NCBI RefSeq assembly: GCF_905147365.1 | Contig: NC_056428.1 | Coordinates: 30,348,001-30,412,000, forward strand | Length of the DNA: 64,000 bases | Direction of reading: 5' to 3' | From: Aricia agestis | Lineage: Eukaryota; Arthropoda; Insecta; Lepidoptera; Lycaenidae | Shown here: one piece after another, positions 44,453 to 55,728 of the stretch | How the letters are laid out: each line of letters begins with the position of its first letter | Position numbering within the stretch: position 1 is the first letter of the stretch | Notes under the pieces: generated by a model | The model's input: only the letters and a program-made list of their open reading frames with translations | What the model was told of the DNA's origin: nothing | The model's database searches: none | Translations under genes and position numbers: made by a program

Positions 44453-45282
44453 TGCCAAGAGGCACATCGAACTGCGTGACCTACAGTTACTATGAGTTAT
44501 AACACAATGTCAACTTGATAAACCAAATTAAAAACAAAGGTCAAAATGTAACGCTTTTCGGAAATAAAAAGGCTATATTATTATAATATTGCCGCATCAA
44601 TCATCCTAATTCCTATTTAATTTCGTATTTTATAATCGGTCGCTGTTAAGCATTAGTGTCCTAACCCACAATTTTTTTTGTCGGTTAAAAAGTAGTAAAG
44701 ATTTATTCTGTTCAATGGTTTTTGCGTACTTGTACCAAACAAATGCGCATCCTCGTAAACTTTTACATTCAGCATGAAGTAATAATAATAGTCTAGAACT
44801 AGAATTACCTAGGTTCTGAAAGTCTACATTGACGTATTGACACTCGTATCGTTCCAAGCAACAAAATATTCAACAAAATTGGTAAGTTACAAAATATCTT
44901 AATCCACGTTATCGCTTACCATATAATATTATGTTATTATATCTAAATATTTTTTTTTATCTAACCTCGCACAGTTCATTTAGCATCCGACTTTTAAAAG
45001 GTCATTGTCAAGAATTTTCTGACTAACAGCATTAATGGGAATGAAAAAAGTAATTAGAAAAAATTTACATTATAGGCGGTATTGCCAGCCGAAACTCTAA
45101 AATTTCAACTAGCAATTAGTAGCAACAGACTATAGCTATAGCCCCGATTAAACTTCCTAAGTCTCAACCAGACCAGTAGTTTAGACAATTTCGAAAAAAA
45201 AAACCGCTTAAAGTACGGGAGCCCTAAAACAATTTATTTTGATTACTTACTATCAACCTAATTTTTTATGAGTAGATTCATT
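44453..45282. other. AT-rich non-coding sequence
   Basis: 44638-44685 is a solo end of the MITE family at 16143 (cctaacccacaattttttt). No gene. Confidence 0.45.
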
Positions 45283-45535
45283 TTGATAAGACGAACAACA
45301 TTTTCATTTGCGAAAAATCTCGAAAGTGGTAGCTAACAGAGATAGACAGGATTACATACTTTGAATTGATGATCCTAAAATATGGACTATTTTATTTGTG
45401 GGACAATGTTACTCTTAAATTATATAACTATTAACCTATCAATATACAAAAAATCTGCTTGTTAGGGTTCCGTTTTAGGGTACCGTAGTCAACCAAGTTT
45501 TGTTGATTACAGAACCCTATAACGGTATATTGAGA
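45283..45535. repeat. Repeat related to the foldback at 23781-24130
   Basis: Shares 'cattttgataagacgaacaa', 'tcgaaagtggtagctaacag', 'ggattacatactttgaattg' and 'accaagttttgttgattac', in one orientation. Confidence 0.65.
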
Positions 45536-46344
45536 GATTAATAAAAGTTCAAAAATATTAGTTGGTAGGTTTTTTAGAGAAGGTATCATTTTTTATCATT
45601 TTAAAGTGACTCGCGATCATTTATAAATATTGTGCTTCATAACTACCTTTTATTAAGAAAGTTTTTGTAAATTCTGTAATCTTTGGTTTATAAGAAATAT
45701 GTATATACAATTTTCTTTAATCCGGGACATAAATTGCAAGAAATCATGCAGTTTTCTTTGTGCCGAAACACAAATTGTCTAACGGGCGAAATAAGTCAGA
45801 GTGTCAGAGTCATAAAGCGTGTGGTGGCAACATAATTTTGTTACCCGTACCCTAGTTGGGGCAATCGATTTTTTTACAGGCAGGCAAGTACCTTGATTCT
45901 GATGATAGCCACATCAATGCAGCTTCGTTTAATATCCGACCCAGCTCTCACGTTGGGGGCCCCGGACCACGTGAATTTTGGGGCTCTTAGAAAAATCCTT
46001 ACCATTTCTAAGGACGAACAAACAAAATATTTTTATACGGGGCTTTGTGGAGGTACGGAACGCTTCTGCGTTGGCTTATTATAACGAGGAGGTTGTGATT
46101 TTGTAGTTCTAGAGCAAAACGGGATCGAACAAGGAATATAGCTTTATAATTATGTTACTTTAAAAAGGTTAAAGTAACAATATAATAAATAAGCTTATTA
46201 AGTTACTTTTATTAGTTAAATATGCATTTTCAACAAATAAAATAAGCAATTCATCAATTTTTGGTTTTGTGTGAAAATTAAAATTACCTTAATGTCTGGC
46301 ACAGAAACTGCACTTAGCAGTAAGACCACTAAGTCTAACTATTA
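45536..46344. other. Non-coding sequence
   Basis: A more balanced stretch at 45890-46085 has a 63-codon frame without a motif. No gene supported. Confidence 0.35.
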
Positions 46345-47242
46345 TTAGGGAGTGCCTCCGCTGCCTATTAGTAATGGGAACCGGCGGTAAGTATATTGCC
46401 GGCAGCCGAAATATAAAACAACGGCTGCCGTTGCTGGCACTCACAATGGGAACCGCTGAAAATGCGTAAAGCGCTAGGTTCCAGTGCCGATAAACAAAGG
46501 ACATGTCCACAAAATGTATGGACCAAAAACCCAGAATCGACAGGAATGAAATGTATACCAATGGTTTGACATTGAAATATAATACAATGTAATCAAGGGA
46601 GCAACCCTGAAATCGTTATAGTATAGGAGCTAGGAGCAAAATAAAATTAGTAATAATCTCAAATATTCGACTTCTTAACCAACTTCCAAAGGTGAAGGTT
46701 ATATGTTCGGCTGTGGATATTTTAGTTTTTTGTGATGCATTTTCATCGACCTTAGCTTTAATTCCTTTTTTCAGTTACCAAAAAGTAAGATTTCGCTCCA
46801 CAGTATACCCCATTTATCATCATCATCATCACTACAATTAAAATATGCATCCCGGTATATGTTTATTTTTTATATGATGCATCCTCACATTATGACCTTA
46901 ATATTTGTACTTTTCATAGTCCTTTAAAGTGCTCCAAGGCTTTAAATGAATGTGGACGGGGCACTGCTGGTAAAGGAGAACTGCCAAATACATGTCAAAA
47001 ATGACGTTTTTGTATGATAGAAGCGTTAGCTCTATCATACAAAAACGCCTATTATATATTTAAAGTCTAGTTGAACTGTGGCTCAAGACTGATGTTTTTG
47101 ATCATTATTCTGTCATTTGACAAGCGATGTTTGCCGAATAGGCACCGGCAGTCTATTCGGCAAACATCGCGTGACTTCGGAAAACGGGACCGGCAGCCAT
47201 TTCGGCAACCGGCGCGGCGCCGGCAGCGGAGGCACTCCCTAA
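46345..47242. mobile_element. TIR element, ttagggagtgcctccgctgcc ends
   Basis: The left end 'agggagtgcctccgctgcc' and the right end 'ggcagcggaggcactccct' are exact complements; subterminal zones on both sides are rich in ggcagccg/ccggcag words. Non-autonomous: frames at 46289-46561 (-) and 47071-47280 (+) have no transposase motif. An internal inverted pair gctctatcatac/gtatgata lies near 47020. Confidence 0.75.
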
Positions 47243-47317
47243 TTGTTATCCATGTGTATTTAAGTTTAAGTTTAGTTTAAGTTGTACAAATAAATAATTT
47301 TCTAATCTATTCTGTTC

Positions 47318-47556
47318 TGTTCCGTTCCGTTCTTCTCTACTCTACCCTACTCCACTCTACTCTACTCTACTCTACCTTACCCTACCCTACTCTACTCGAC
47401 CCTACCCGATTCTACTCTACTCTACTCTACCCTACCCTACTCTACTCTACTCTACTCTACTCTACCCTACCCGACTCTACTCTACTCTACTCTACCCTAC
47501 CCTTCTCTACTCTAATCCACTCTACTTTACTTTATTCTATTCTATTCTACCCGAAA
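47318..47556. repeat. Pentanucleotide (CTCTA)n tandem array
   Basis: About 240 bases of tctac/ccctac pentamers with scattered substitutions, shading at both ends into tctgttctgttccg and ctattctattc. The unit differs from the insect telomere unit TTAGG. Confidence 0.9.
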
Positions 47557-47939
47557 AGTAAGGGTATTTGGGAGTTTGTTCAATTACAACATTGATAGAA
47601 GTCCTATTTCAAAAATACTCGTACAATTTAACCGATCGGTCCAGTGTAATTTCATATTATTAGTCTAGATCAATTAGGAACGAAAGCTTCATTGATCAAT
47701 AGATCCAAGGCCGGAGGCTGGATGTCAATTACAAGCTTCGAGGAATTTCCATTTAAGCTCCAAGTTTCAACTTAACTTTCAGTTTGAACTTTTGAAAGTT
47801 CAGTTTACAAGAAAACGTCTTGCGAGTAAGTAATGGCATGCATCAAAATAATCCCCGTTCTTGCGAGTCTTTGAGACTTTGTCCCTGAGGAAGCGTTCAT
47901 AAATTGCGTGACATACAGGGTGTGACTAAGTGTGAACTC

Positions 47940-48466
47940 AGTACAGGGGTCTCATACTTTAGATTTTATTGATAATATCTAAAATACACCGATTTCGTGA
48001 CTGACTCACTCATACACTGACACACTGATGATCATCAAAATGTTTGGCTTCTCCCTGAAGTGCTACAAAGCTGAAATTTGGTATGTAATCTAAATAATAT
48101 TAGTAAATATGTATAGCTCGGCTACTAATTTCAGATCAGAATCTAAATATTCGCTATTTACTGGTAGGTATATAGAATTTGTTTAAGTTAGGGTCAGTCA
48201 AGTTAGGCCGTGTAGATTCAGAAGCTTGGCTCTACATGAGATCAATTCTCATGTCTTTTTCTTAGGGTATGTAGTCGTCTCGGCAACATTTTACGAGAAA
48301 TGTTTTTGGTGGGATTCCTTTGAACGTTACTGAGATGATGATGTCAGTAGTGTAAAACACGTTATAAATGTAGTTCATTCCTTGATCATACAAGAAAATA
48401 CCAAAAACTAGCGGTACTACGGAACCGTGTATTGCGCGCGGCCCGACACGCACTTGGCCGGTTTTT
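47940..48466 (-). repeat. GTTCCGTA-associated repeat, degraded copy
   Basis: 47980-48090 matches 12640-12930 (gactgactcactcata, 'gatgatcatcaaaatgtttg', 'aaagctgaaatttggtatgt'). 48220-48466 reads in reverse as 'cggccaagtgcgtgtcgggc', ...acggttccgtag, with 'cttggctctacatgagatc' at the far side. The copy is internally rearranged. Confidence 0.55.
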
Positions 48467-48474
48467 TAATATTA

Positions 48475-48650
48475 CTGTCACAGATATTGTATGGGCAAAT
48501 TCTTGACGCCGGAGTGCTTGCCCCTAACAAAACTGCTACTTATAGTATAGTAGCAGCGGAAAGATCATTTTTTTAACTCTATATTTTAAGGGACACACCC
48601 ATACTCTTAAATAATATCACTTACTTTTGTGACACCTGGTATATTATTTT
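48475..48650. repeat. Degenerate copy of the cagggtgtaacaaaaat MITE
   Basis: Retains 'cttgacgccggagtgcttgc', 'atagtagcagcggaaagatc' and 'atcacttacttttgtgacac', in the order of the right half of the MITE at 41107. Confidence 0.55.
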
Positions 48651-49354
48651 TAAAGAAATCTTTGAAAGAAAATATTTAAAGAAATCCATAAAATTATAAA
48701 AAAATGTATTTCTTTCAGAGCTCTACGGAAAATCGAAATATGTATTTATAGGAACCAAATAACAAATAATAAAGTATATTTCTTTGCTTTATTAAATATC
48801 TATAACAATTATTGCTGTTATTTAAATAATGTGAGATCTTAAAGTTTAGAATAGATTTAACTTGGCCAGTTTTTATCAGAATTTAAGTAACTCCATTCTT
48901 TTTACGGCGAAGTCCTTAGAGTTTAGACAAGCATAATGTTAGTATTGAACTTGGCTCTCCTTTTTTACATTTATGTTTTTGGGTTGGATAAGTATTTACA
49001 TAAAATTTGGACATATTAAGTCTATATATACAGATAAACAGAACTTTCACAACGGAAATGACTACACTTCCGTCCTGCATATAATTTCGAATTTCGAAAG
49101 CTAGTTTATTTCATATATCACAAATTCTCCGTTAAATATTATATTTTATGTTATACTTATTAAGAAAATAAAATATACAACCCAACATAATATTATAATA
49201 TAATATTTTATAAGAATATAAAATATACCTCAGACACAGTATTAAAGTACCCAGCCTCTCTCGTAACGTAAGTACTTGAAGTTGGACTCGTTATGGGATA
49301 AAATGTTGTTGAATAATATTTATTTGATTGGTAAAAATAAAATTGTATTTCTGT
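48651..49354. other. AT-rich non-coding sequence
   Basis: aagaaatc/aaagaaat words are repeated near 48650-48690. No gene or repeat family recognised. Confidence 0.4.
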
Positions 49355-49444
49355 ATTTTACATTATGAAGTAATGATTGTTTTTCAAGCTCGTCCTCTCA
49401 AAGAGATAAATAATAATTTATATTATGTATGATAGGACAATAAT
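49355..49444. repeat. Segment present again, inverted, inside the neighbouring hAT element
   Basis: 'cattatgaagtaatgattgt', 'gtcctctcaaagagataaat' and 'attatgtatgataggacaat' appear as the reverse complement at 49734-49827 with only a few changes over about 90 bp. Confidence 0.85.
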
Positions 49445-49648
49445 TTAAGGTGGCACCAGCGGTCATTGACCTAGACTAGAGTCTAGGAGCTATGTGAAAA
49501 ATAGTCGCACTGCATTCTGTTAACTTGAGACTGAAATTGAATTCTCGTAAAGAAACAAACTATTATAGTTTCATCGGAAAACATCTTGGTTACCTCTTTG
49601 TATGATAGTCTCCAACTATTTATGAGTTTGAAGTGAAATAATTTATAC

Positions 49649-50519
49649 TAGTGATGTAACGAATGTTGGATTTTTCACATTCGCGAATGCGAATGCGATT
49701 GCGAATATTTATCTTCAACATTCGTAAATAAATTATTATTGTCCTATCATACATAATATAAATTATTATTTATCTCTTTGAGAGGACGCACAGCTTGAAA
49801 AATAATCATTACTTCATAATGTAAAATGCGAATATTTTAAAATTTCAAAAAAAGCGCGGGTAAAATGTTCGACAGGTTTGACGTTTCGTGTCGGCCATCT
49901 TTAAATTGAACATAGCCGAACCGATATTGCTTATAGTCTGTCAAGAAAGTGAAGAAATTAAAAAGTGGCAACATCGTAGTGTCACCCCTTTTTTCTTAGA
50001 TTGATTTGAAAGGGAAGACACTACGTTGTTGCCACTTTTTAATTTCTTCACTTTCTTGACAGACTATAATTGAATGAATTTAGTCACAGAAAGTTCATTC
50101 TAAAAGTTTTATTTTGTTTTGAGGTTAATTTTATGTTTCAAGTAATTGTTTAGTTTTTTAGTAAATAGAAATTGTAAACTTTATTTAAAAATGGTAGTAA
50201 AGTAATAATATACTACTAAATGAATGCAAACCTTACATAGTATACCAACAAGGCTGATTAATGTTAGATTTGATAAGATCTCTGAAGTTATTTTTTCATA
50301 AATGACTAATGAGGTTTAATTAAGAATGTAGAAGTATGATTTAATAAAAAAATCTAATTATTATATTATTTCAAATGCATGCATATAATAATTTCCTTTT
50401 TGATTATTAAAACATTCGCTAAATATTCGCATAATTTTTGCGAATGCGAATGCAAATATTGAAAAATACGCGGATATTCGCGAATGCGAATGCGAATGCG
50501 AATATCCGTTACATCACTA
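49649..50519. mobile_element. hAT-type non-autonomous element with exact 8-bp target duplication
   Basis: TIRs tagtgatgtaacg and cgttacatcacta are exact complements, and ATTTATAC is duplicated exactly at 49641-49648 and 50520-50527. Subterminal zones on both sides are made of (gcgaat)n words, the kind of repeated motif that hAT transposases bind. No transposase frame remains. It holds the inverted segment 49734-49827 and a nested MITE at 49934-50066. Confidence 0.93.
49934..50066. mobile_element. TA-flanked foldback MITE, copy 2, nested in the hAT element
   Basis: tagtctgtcaagaaagtgaa and its complement bound it; TA is duplicated at 49932-49933 and 50067-50068. It is close in sequence to 42461-42593. 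Its position shows that it arrived after the hAT element. Confidence 0.9.
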
Positions 50520-50527
50520 ATTTATAC

Positions 50528-50905
50528 TGTGTTCATATCGTGTAGGTATGCAAAATACGATATCACCTTTAGACTAAAAACATCTGTCACTTCATTGTCA
50601 ATCGCGATTTGTATAGAAAATGACAAGTTTTTTTACAGGGATGACCGCTACAGACAGAATTCCGGGATTTGAGAATAGTAAATACTAAAAATATCGTAGC
50701 GCCAGAATTTGTTTGTCGCATCACGCATGGTTACCGGTTTTTTTCTAATTAGGTTAATAATTAAGTTTGTTAGATTTCTTCAAAACTCTTTAAATACTTA
50801 CTCTAAAAATCTTGAAATCTACAGACTAATTATATAGTGACTTCGGACAGACTATATAATATGTTAAAGTGACTTCAGACTATTGTAGAATAAAATGTAG
50901 ATAGA
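50528..50905. other. Non-coding sequence
   Basis: Nothing recognised. Confidence 0.4.
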
Positions 50906-51718
50906 CCCCGCGTTCCAGATGACGTTAGAAACGCTCACGCTCAAGACCGTAGTTTTTCCCGTTCCACTAGCATGTAAGCGTCAGTGATACAAACCCAAGT
51001 GGAACGGATTATGGATCGTTTTGAGCGTTTTGAGAAAAGTTTAAAAAAAGAACTATATTTTTTTTATACATAGGTACATTGAACCGAACTTGGATAATAC
51101 GATCCTTTTCTTCAAGTCGTAAATAAAAGTAATTTTATTGTTTATAGTTACATTTATTTTAATAAAATATGTAGGTACATAATATTATATTTGTTTCGTT
51201 TTTAGTATTACATTTTTTTTTACATAAGTAATCATATTTTAATATAGTTAAACTTTTATTATATTTGAGTTTTCACATTGAATCATATTTTAGTAACAAA
51301 ACCACATATTTTGAATATTGACTATTGTCACAATATACATATAAACGTTAGGTAACAATACCGCTTAATGCTTAGTCAAGTACGAGTAAGTCAACAGGTA
51401 TAGGAGAGATGAGATGTTATTTAATTTATTTAATTAAAATATTATTTGTAATGAAATAATATAAAGTTTTTTTGTCTCTACTCTCTCCTGAAAACTTTCC
51501 AAACATGGCTTTCGCGATATAGTTACGTTAAAATTAAAAAAAAAAAAACTAGAACGCCCACTTTGACCCATCTTCGTCAAGGGTCGTTTTGAGCGAAAAT
51601 GATGACGTCATGAGTGACGTCATAGCCGCTATCAAAACGACCCCGGTCGCCAAAGGGAACGGCAGAAGGGGACGTTTTGAGCGTTTTGGTCAAAATTAAC
51701 GTCATCTGGAACGCAGCC
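50906..51718. mobile_element. TIR element, cgttccagatgacgtta ends
   Basis: The left end ccgcgttccagatgacgtta and the right end taacgtcatctggaacgc with agcc are complements. Subterminal gttttgagcg words occur near both ends (51018, 51675). The 650-bp centre is AT-rich without a transposase frame. Confidence 0.75.
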
Positions 51719-53083
51719 AGAATCAACTAAGTTAGGTTGTTTAACAATTAAAGCACCGATTTTAGTTGATTTTGTTGTTTAATGTGTTGTTGCACAGTCG
51801 TTTAATTAAGATACAAACATAATAATTATTGTTACTGAAAGTATACTGACTTTTAATAACGTGATATTTACGATGTGTAATATCGACAAAGGTCTCTGGT
51901 CTACCACTTTGTGTGTATAAATGCAGACAAAATATGGTTATAGTGATATCGTGCTCACGAATCACGATACAACCGCGCCTGCTGCTGCTGCTTAGCGATT
52001 TTAAATAAACTGAATATACTAACTACTAGCAGATCTCTTTAGTTCCCACGCAAGTAAACGCTTAATGATATTTATGATAGCAAACGTAAAACGGGTTTTA
52101 CAAAATTAGGAACTCGTTTTGGATAAAAATTAGTTCGACAGCAAAAAAACGTTATATCACTATGCAAAATAAACGTGTAGTATTCATGTAATAATAATGC
52201 ATGTAATATAATATAGTATATGTACAATATTGTATAGGAGAATATTATAAACTGTCAAAAAACCTCAGAAACGGAACATAAGTCGCGGGAAAAATACGGC
52301 TGCTACCTGCGAGTAAAAGCTAGTATCAGTCCTAGATAAACTTCAAAACAAACATTTTATTTGTTTGTACTAGAGCAGGAATCGAATCCGACTGAAAAAA
52401 TATAAAGTCTGAGTAGACCAATATAAAAATGCTATACGCTTTTTTCATTTCCATATAGTACGCCGTACGGCGTATGTACTAGAGGCAAAACAAACAGCGT
52501 CCAAAAATATTATCACGACAAATATTATGTACAATATTGTAAAAGTTCGTTATTTTACAAAAACAAGCGGCCTTCAAAAACTGGTTAGGTTTTTCGTGCG
52601 GTGCTCGATAACACGGTGATTCAGAAAAGAGCGAGCGAAGAACTAAACTTACGATCACTATTTTAAGCGATTTCTAGAAAGGTTCTATGTTAGGCTGTAG
52701 ATATTCTTAATCCAGTAGAGGAGCTAACACACTTAAATATTTGCGCAGGAGTATGTTTTATACTAGTAAATAGACTAATAAGGTCTATTTTGAACTTTCA
52801 TTTTCTGCATAGTTGACATAATGAAAATGAAAAAAAAAAGCTATTATAATATTATATATTTTAATATATCGTTAATTTGATAAAAATCTGTGATTTCTAA
52901 TAACCACTAGTAGAATAAACGCGTGTTACGTTTTGCTTATTTTTATATTATAAGCTAAAAATGTGTGGTAGATAGAATAACGAAAAATACCTTGAGAAGC
53001 TCTTAATCTAAAGAAGGTTTCAGTATTTTGCCTAAAGCTATGTACACAAAGCTAAGAGTTAACAAGGTAATAAGACTTGTGGC
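51719..53083. other. AT-rich non-coding sequence
   Basis: A 16-base perfect palindrome tacgccgtacggcgta lies near 52460. No gene recognised. Confidence 0.4.
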
Positions 53084-53623
53084 TAGGGTTGCCAACTACC
53101 AAGTGTCCGGACCACAGTATTACAATTATTCCATTAATATTGTACTTAATCAATGATATTATACGAAAAACTCAAATATTGTAGTATTGTGTCCCGGACA
53201 AAGCCAAACTGAAAGTCCGATTCGGTCGGACCGGATTCGATTAGTGCATATTTTCCGATCCCGCCGTGTACAGATCCTACGTTAAATATACAGATCCACC
53301 GGATAGCCACATATTGTATATTCTGTGGTTGATCAAAAAGCCTTTTTGATTGCATGTCCGGCTAAAACAAATAGTGTAGAGTGTCACTATTCTTTTTCAT
53401 TCCCAAAAAGTAAGGGCTGCCATATTGTGTTAACCAAGATTATGCGAAATGTTGGTCTAAGAATTTTTAGAATTAAAAGTACGTCTAAGAATATTCAAAA
53501 GAACCATTTTAGTACATAAAAAAAAAACAAAAGAAGTTTTGAAATAATATACTACGTGAATATAATGTTTAATTAACTATTTAATTTAAGTGGAGAACCG
53601 GCTATTCGATTCTGGCAACCCTA
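53084..53623. mobile_element. TIR element, tagggttgcc ends
   Basis: The ends tagggttgccaac and tctggcaacccta pair; subterminal words tccgga/tccgg and ggtcggaccgg are present. About 540 bp, AT-rich, with no transposase motif in its 64-69-codon frames. Confidence 0.6.
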
Positions 53624-53984
53624 CATGCAAGCTAGTCTCTGATGCGAGTAACAATTAGGAATACGCTCACTCAAACCCAACAAAAAAAAATGTCTGTGAT
53701 GTACAATTTTTCTGCAAGCTTTAGTCTCAGTTGAGCTCGTTTGTAACTTTTCTTTGGCAAACGTAAAAGGTTTTGCAGTCAAATAAGGGTTTTGTGCGGC
53801 TGAATTGCGTCGTGATAAAGGGCTAACTGGTGCTACGTGAACACTTTGTATTTACGTCTTCTGTATTTGACTTACAGTAGAAGCAATTAGCTGAACTTGT
53901 CGGATATGTTTTTTAACAGAAATTGCACTTGCATGTTCATCAGACTATCGCTGTCCACTGTTGGACGCATAAGCCTCTCCTGAA

Positions 53985-54110
53985 TAATGTTACAAAGGCA
54001 GTCTAGCATCAGTTCAGTCCATCATTGACGCCAAAATGACGGCCGTAAAATAAAAATGATCAGTCCGTCAATCAAATGGTCTCGCGTAAGTTTGGCCATC
54101 AGTCAGCATA
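53985..54110. repeat. Decayed relative of the cagtc-rich MITE at 24305
   Basis: 'ggcagtctagcatcagttca', 'tgatcagtccgtcaat' and 'ggccatcagtcagcata' preserve the order but the ends are lost. Confidence 0.5.
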
Positions 54111-54179
54111 GAGAAATATAATAACATACAAATACAAATATAATATTAGGTTGGGGAAAAAGTTTCTTCGCATTTTATA

Positions 54180-54488
54180 CAGGGTGTAACAAAAATGAGT
54201 GATAATACTTTAGAGTGTGTACGTGTTCCTTGTAGAGAGTTCACTGTGAAAGTAGCAGTGCTGAAAGACCAACATTTTTTTTCACTTTTGTATGAAATAT
54301 AAACTCATGAAATATAATTTGTAGAAAATTTGCATAACTCGTGACGCTCGGGCCCTTGCCCATACAAAAGTGAAAAAAAAAGTCTTTCAGCGCTGCTACT
54401 TTCACAGTAAACCTGAACACAGTGAAAACCATCTACAAGGAACATGTACACACCCTAAAGTATTATCACTTATTTTTGTTACACACTG
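54180..54488. mobile_element. MITE cagggtgtaacaaaaat family, copy 2, nested in mariner
   Basis: Complete ends cagggtgtaacaaaaatgag and, inverted, cagtgtgtaacaaaaataag; TATA is duplicated at 54176-54179 and 54489-54492. It has about 50 extra bases in the loop relative to copy 1. It lies just inside the mariner 3' TIR, so it is younger than the mariner. Confidence 0.92.
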
Positions 54489-54497
54489 TATAAAAAT

Positions 54498-54853
54498 TCA
54501 AAAGGTTCTTTTATAAAGTTTAATTACAATTGACTTAAGTAAGGTGTCATTTCGTTCGATAACTTTTTGCCATCTTGTTGGTAGGAACATGATCCCATTG
54601 CTATAAAAATTTTTGGGGTTTCTGATGAAAAAACTGCTACAAGTGGTTACTTGTAGCAGTTTTTTCATCAGAAACCCCAAAAATTTTTTCGGCAGTCCTC
54701 TTGTGATGTCAACCTGACACTGCCTAAGGAATTCTGCAGCGACCGAAACAGGTGGAAATCTAAAGGTCTATGGAAATCTAAAGGTCTATCAGGACTATAC
54801 GGCAGATGCATTAACACCTCCCAGCCAAACTCCCGTAATTTTTGCTGAGTGGC
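54498..54853 (-). pseudogene. Mariner transposase, C-terminal part
   Basis: After the insertion the text resumes LATQQKLREFGWEVLMHLPY, SPD and a FHLFRSLQNSL block, then ...EDC, and ends NFYSNGIMFLPTRWQKVIER. An 18-bp tandem duplication (ggaaatctaaaggtctat twice, about 54752-54788) lies where the third catalytic Asp sits, and an inverted duplication (54605-54688) destroys the frame before NPKNFYS. Confidence 0.88.
54605..54688. repeat. Perfect 40-bp inverted duplication inside mariner
   Basis: 54605-54644 and 54649-54688 are exact complements around ggtt. The right arm is the normal transposase text (FFIRNPKNF region); the left arm is a reversed copy of it. The duplication is not part of any mariner and must have arisen in place. 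Confidence 0.92.
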
Positions 54854-54917
54854 TAAGACCCAATTTTACCAACCTATGTTTGTTAAATCCTAACGAGGCA
54901 TTACTTAACGGAGCTTA

Positions 54918-55713
54918 GACCCAGTTTCATCACGCAATGTTAAATAAATAATGGCTTGTTAAATCAGTTAATGGCCTGTTAGAGCTATCGAGCGTTCCAC
55001 CATGCCCTAATGTCATGTTAAATCACCTAACACGGTGTTAAATTTAATTCCTGCTGTGGAGGTCCGTTAAATATTTAACAGGCTGTTATATGATTCAAAA
55101 TAACAACTTTCAAAGACAATAATATGAAATATCAATAAAAGAATCTGTTTTGACTTTTGAGTCTTTCCGCCATGTTTCCGCTACGTCCTTATTATTATTT
55201 ATTTTCATAGTTATGAATAATTATTTATTTTCACTTTGTCAAAAATTCAGCCCTCGGATTTTCCTTGACATTGCAAATATACTAACTTGTATCAAAATTA
55301 CCAAACCGAAATCTGTAAATAAAAGTTTGTATTATGATTCATGTTTTCTGCTTTGACAGATAATAATTATTATCCTGGTAAATTAAGAAGAACGATTATA
55401 GCGTAACAAATGTATGCGATCAGTAATATTTTAATTTGGTCGCATTATCTACTATTATACTAATAAGGAAGAAAGTGACACATTGCAGCAAACATGTCGT
55501 ATTAATCTTGTACATTGCAATTTCGTCGCCTTATAACAAGAATGAACGAATTGATAGTTGTTCACTCGTTGTTCACTTAACATTGCATTTACTAATCCGC
55601 TGTTAAATTTTTACTGTGGGACATAAGTATTTTGACAGTCTGTTTAATTTTCTAAGGTCCGTTAAGTGATGCCTTGTTAGGATTTAACAAACAGAGGTTG
55701 GTGAAATTGGGTC
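54918..55713. mobile_element. Inner copy of the same TIR family, opposite orientation, complete
   Basis: Starts GACCCAGTTTCATCACGC and ends (inverted) GACCCAATTTCACCAACC, the same two end types as the outer element but swapped, so it is reversed. TTA is duplicated at 54915-54917 and 55714-55716. The outer element's text (...cttaacggagcTTAgaaaattaaaca) continues across it, matching this copy's own end read in reverse. At 796 bp it shows the complete non-autonomous unit. The 68-72-codon frames in both copies are shared by the repeat and have no known motif. Confidence 0.9.
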
Positions 55714-55728
55714 TTAGAAAATTAAACA

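Noticed and set aside
47318..47556. Interstitial telomere
   Set aside because: The unit is CTCTA-like, not TTAGG/CCTAA.
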